From positions 1 through 6,983 of the forward strand of contig JACNLR010000144.1 in the NCBI GenBank assembly GCA_014381385.1: a stretch of DNA of 6,983 nucleotides. The letters run 5' to 3'. Shown here one piece after another: positions 5,810 through 6,983 of this stretch (positions within the stretch are counted from its first letter, which is position 1; each line of letters starts with the position of its first letter). The position numbers and the translations under genes were made by a program. This DNA is from Planctomycetota bacterium (GTDB lineage: Bacteria > Planctomycetota > Phycisphaerae > Phycisphaerales > SM1A02). Below the pieces are notes generated by a model. It had not been told where the DNA came from. It did not search any database and saw nothing but the letters and a program-made list of their open reading frames with translations.

Positions 5810-6732
5810 CCGTCTATGTTTCGGAGTTCAAGGCTAAAGGCTTGTAGACCTTCGTTAATCTCTACCAAGCTTGTTGAGCCAAAGTTTTTAATTCCCATAA
5901 GTTCTGCTTCGGTTCTTATAGCGAGGTCGCCAAGTGTTTGGATGTTTAACATCTGGAGTGCCTTACGTGCTCTCACGGAAAGGTTCAACGATGAGACAGG
6001 TTGCTTTAGCACTTGTTCGGGGGCGTGGTTTAAAAGTTCTTCGTACCTATCTTGGTGCACCCTGCTTACCTGCGCGTTTTCGGCACCTTGACCAAGCCGA
6101 AGGCCCCGCGCTGTAAGCATGTGTTTAATTTCAACAAGGGAGGTTTCGCCAAAGTTTTTATAGCTTAATAATTCGTTTTCAGAAACTTTTAACAAATCAC
6201 CAAGCGTTCGAATCTCCATCTTCTTCAAGCAATTTCTTGCACGGACGGATAGTTCAAAGTCGGTTACTGGGGTATTCATCATTGCTGCAGTTTTTGCGTC
6301 GCCCCGAGCAATTTCCTCGTCGTAATACATATCCGTTGATGACTGAACGTCAACAATGTAAAGACGAGCTCGCTTGTGCGTGGGGTCTGTGCCGAGGATT
6401 TGGCGGAGACATTTTTCTGCCGCATTTAGGTTTCCTCTGTCTTCGTAAATCACAGATAAATTCAAGAGAGCATTAATGTGGGGCTGATCTCTTGATATCA
6501 ATTCTTCGTATACATTGATTGCTTCTTGCTCTTCGCCAACGATATCAAGGAGGTAGGCAAGGCGGAACATGTGGTCTTGGTTTGAGCCACAAGACACGGC
6601 TTGTCTAAGTTCTTCAACTGCTTCGTAGCGTCTTCCCTCTTTTTCAAAAGCTAGCGCAGCATCGTAGTGCCCGTCTGCTTGCTCTGGGTTGCCGCCACCA
6701 ATTACTGTTTCTAATCCGTTTTGTTGATTCAC
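5806..6732 (-). CDS. TPR protein with two RNA polymerase alpha-CTD-like domains
   Basis: The 308-residue product joins three TPR-like repeats (about 16-49, 50-83 and 84-117, for example EAINVYEELISRDQPHINAL at 70-89) to two copies of the RpoA C-terminal domain. The first copy is at about 154-214 (FELSVRARNCLKKMEIRTLG, 159-178), the second at about 244-303 (LNLSVRARKALQMLNIQTLG, 249-268). It lacks the N-terminal assembly domain of RpoA, so it is not a polymerase subunit. Against E. coli alpha-CTD, copy 1 keeps Arg265 (R164), Asn268 (N167), Cys269 (C168), Gly296, Ser299 and Glu302, with Lys298 replaced by Thr. Copy 2 keeps the Arg (R254) but has Lys and Ala for Asn268 and Cys269. A role in transcription or nucleic-acid binding is inferred; I know the architecture only as an uncharacterised planctomycete family. 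The start is GTG with GGAG 9 bases upstream; an upstream in-frame ATG is cut off by a TAG. The stop overlaps that of the protease gene. Confidence 0.9.
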   Translation of the reverse strand: MNQQNGLETVIGGGNPEQADGHYDAALAFEKEGRRYEAVEELRQAVSCGSNQDHMFRLAYLLDIVGEEQEAINVYEELISRDQPHINALLNLSVIYEDRGNLNAAEKCLRQILGTDPTHKRARLYIVDVQSSTDMYYDEEIARGDAKTAAMMNTPVTDFELSVRARNCLKKMEIRTLGDLLKVSENELLSYKNFGETSLVEIKHMLTARGLRLGQGAENAQVSRVHQDRYEELLNHAPEQVLKQPVSSLNLSVRARKALQMLNIQTLGDLAIRTEAELMGIKNFGSTSLVEINEGLQAFSLELRNIDG

Positions 6733-6774
6733 TTTGTTCTACTCCATCTCTGTTTAAAAAATCTGCGATTGACA

Positions 6775-6803
6775 ATTGTACTAAATCTCTTACCAAAAAG
6801 CAA
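6775..6803 (-). promoter_or_regulatory. Sigma-70-type promoter of the TPR/alpha-CTD gene
   Basis: On the minus strand TTGCTT (6803-6798) and TACAAT (6780-6775) are separated by exactly 17 bases. The -10 matches consensus at five of six positions, the -35 at three. Transcription would start near 6768, leaving a leader of about 36 bases before the GTG at 6732. The -10 overlaps the palindrome ACAATTGT, which could be an operator. The promoter lies entirely in the gap between the two minus-strand genes, so the gene can be expressed apart from its upstream neighbour. Confidence 0.5.
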
Positions 6804-6811
6804 AACACTCT

Positions 6812-6983
6812 CTATTTAGGATCGGGTGGGTCGACTAAATCACTGATTGCTGCGTCTGCTTCGAGTGCTGGCGGACCAATAGTAAGTGGTGCCGCCCTTC
6901 CAACTTCACCCTTTTGACCAAGCTCTAAAAGGTCTATAGAACGCCATCCCCCACGCTCAAATCTGTATCCCATCGTCAAACCA
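6812..6983 (-). CDS. 3' end of unidentified protein (5' end at or beyond window edge)
   Basis: A minus-strand frame is open from the right edge to a TAG at 6814-6812, encoding at least 56 residues. It contains an ATG at 6973 followed by GYRFERGGWRSIDLLELGQK, and it ends in an acidic, proline-rich tail, AAISDLVDPPDPK. Only 10 bases lie before that ATG and no ribosome site is visible in them, so a longer protein continuing outside the window is more likely than a 53-residue one. Codon use and the ordered, charged sequence look like real coding DNA. I do not recognise the family. The TPR/alpha-CTD gene begins 79 bases downstream with its own promoter. Confidence 0.6.
   Translation of the reverse strand, partial: GLTMGYRFERGGWRSIDLLELGQKGEVGRAAPLTIGPPALEADAAISDLVDPPDPK

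Noticed and set aside
5806..6732. TPR/alpha-CTD gene as a duplicated rpoA
   Set aside because: There is no RpoA N-terminal domain and no ribosomal protein neighbours; TPR repeats occupy the N-terminus.
6769..6797. Perfect TTGACA on the plus strand at 6769-6774 as a rightward promoter
   Set aside because: The hexamer at the right distance (6792-6797, ACCAAA) is poor, and no rightward gene follows in the window.

Overview
The window looks like chromosomal DNA of a planctomycete, with a Phycisphaerae-like bacterium as my best guess. The strongest pointer is the gene at 5806-6732, which joins TPR repeats to two RNA polymerase alpha-C-terminal-like domains. I know this architecture mainly from Planctomycetota. 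The large ECF-type sigma factor and the coiled-coil membrane protein divergent from it also fit that phylum. Base composition is moderate, Shine-Dalgarno sites of the AAGGAG type are present, and I see no phage, insertion sequence, CRISPR array, tRNA or rRNA. The assignment rests on protein architecture and memory of families, not on a search.

Region 1 (1-1931) holds an ECF-type sigma factor (minus strand). It is followed after 2 bases by the start of a small hydrophobic membrane protein that runs off the left edge. Divergently, across a 130-bp gap, lies a 301-residue protein with one N-terminal membrane segment and long coiled coils. The three may form one envelope-associated regulatory module; this is inference.

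Region 2 (1932-2143) lies between convergent genes. It carries a textbook terminator hairpin, then a 30-bp unit repeated two and a half times, capped by an inverted copy. Together these make a 25-bp perfect inverted repeat and a 16-bp tight hairpin.

Region 3 (2144-5809) starts with a Tat-exported, probably lipid-anchored SpoIID/LytB-type protein (minus strand). It is divergent from a two-gene operon of LemA and a membrane-bound M48 (HtpX-like) zinc protease with a TerB-like C-terminal region. All are envelope proteins: peptidoglycan cleavage on one side, membrane proteolysis on the other.

Region 4 (5806-6983) holds the TPR-double-alpha-CTD gene (minus strand), overlapping the protease gene by 4 bases tail to tail. 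Upstream, after a short gap with a recognisable sigma-70-type promoter, is the 3' end of an unidentified minus-strand gene that reaches the right edge.
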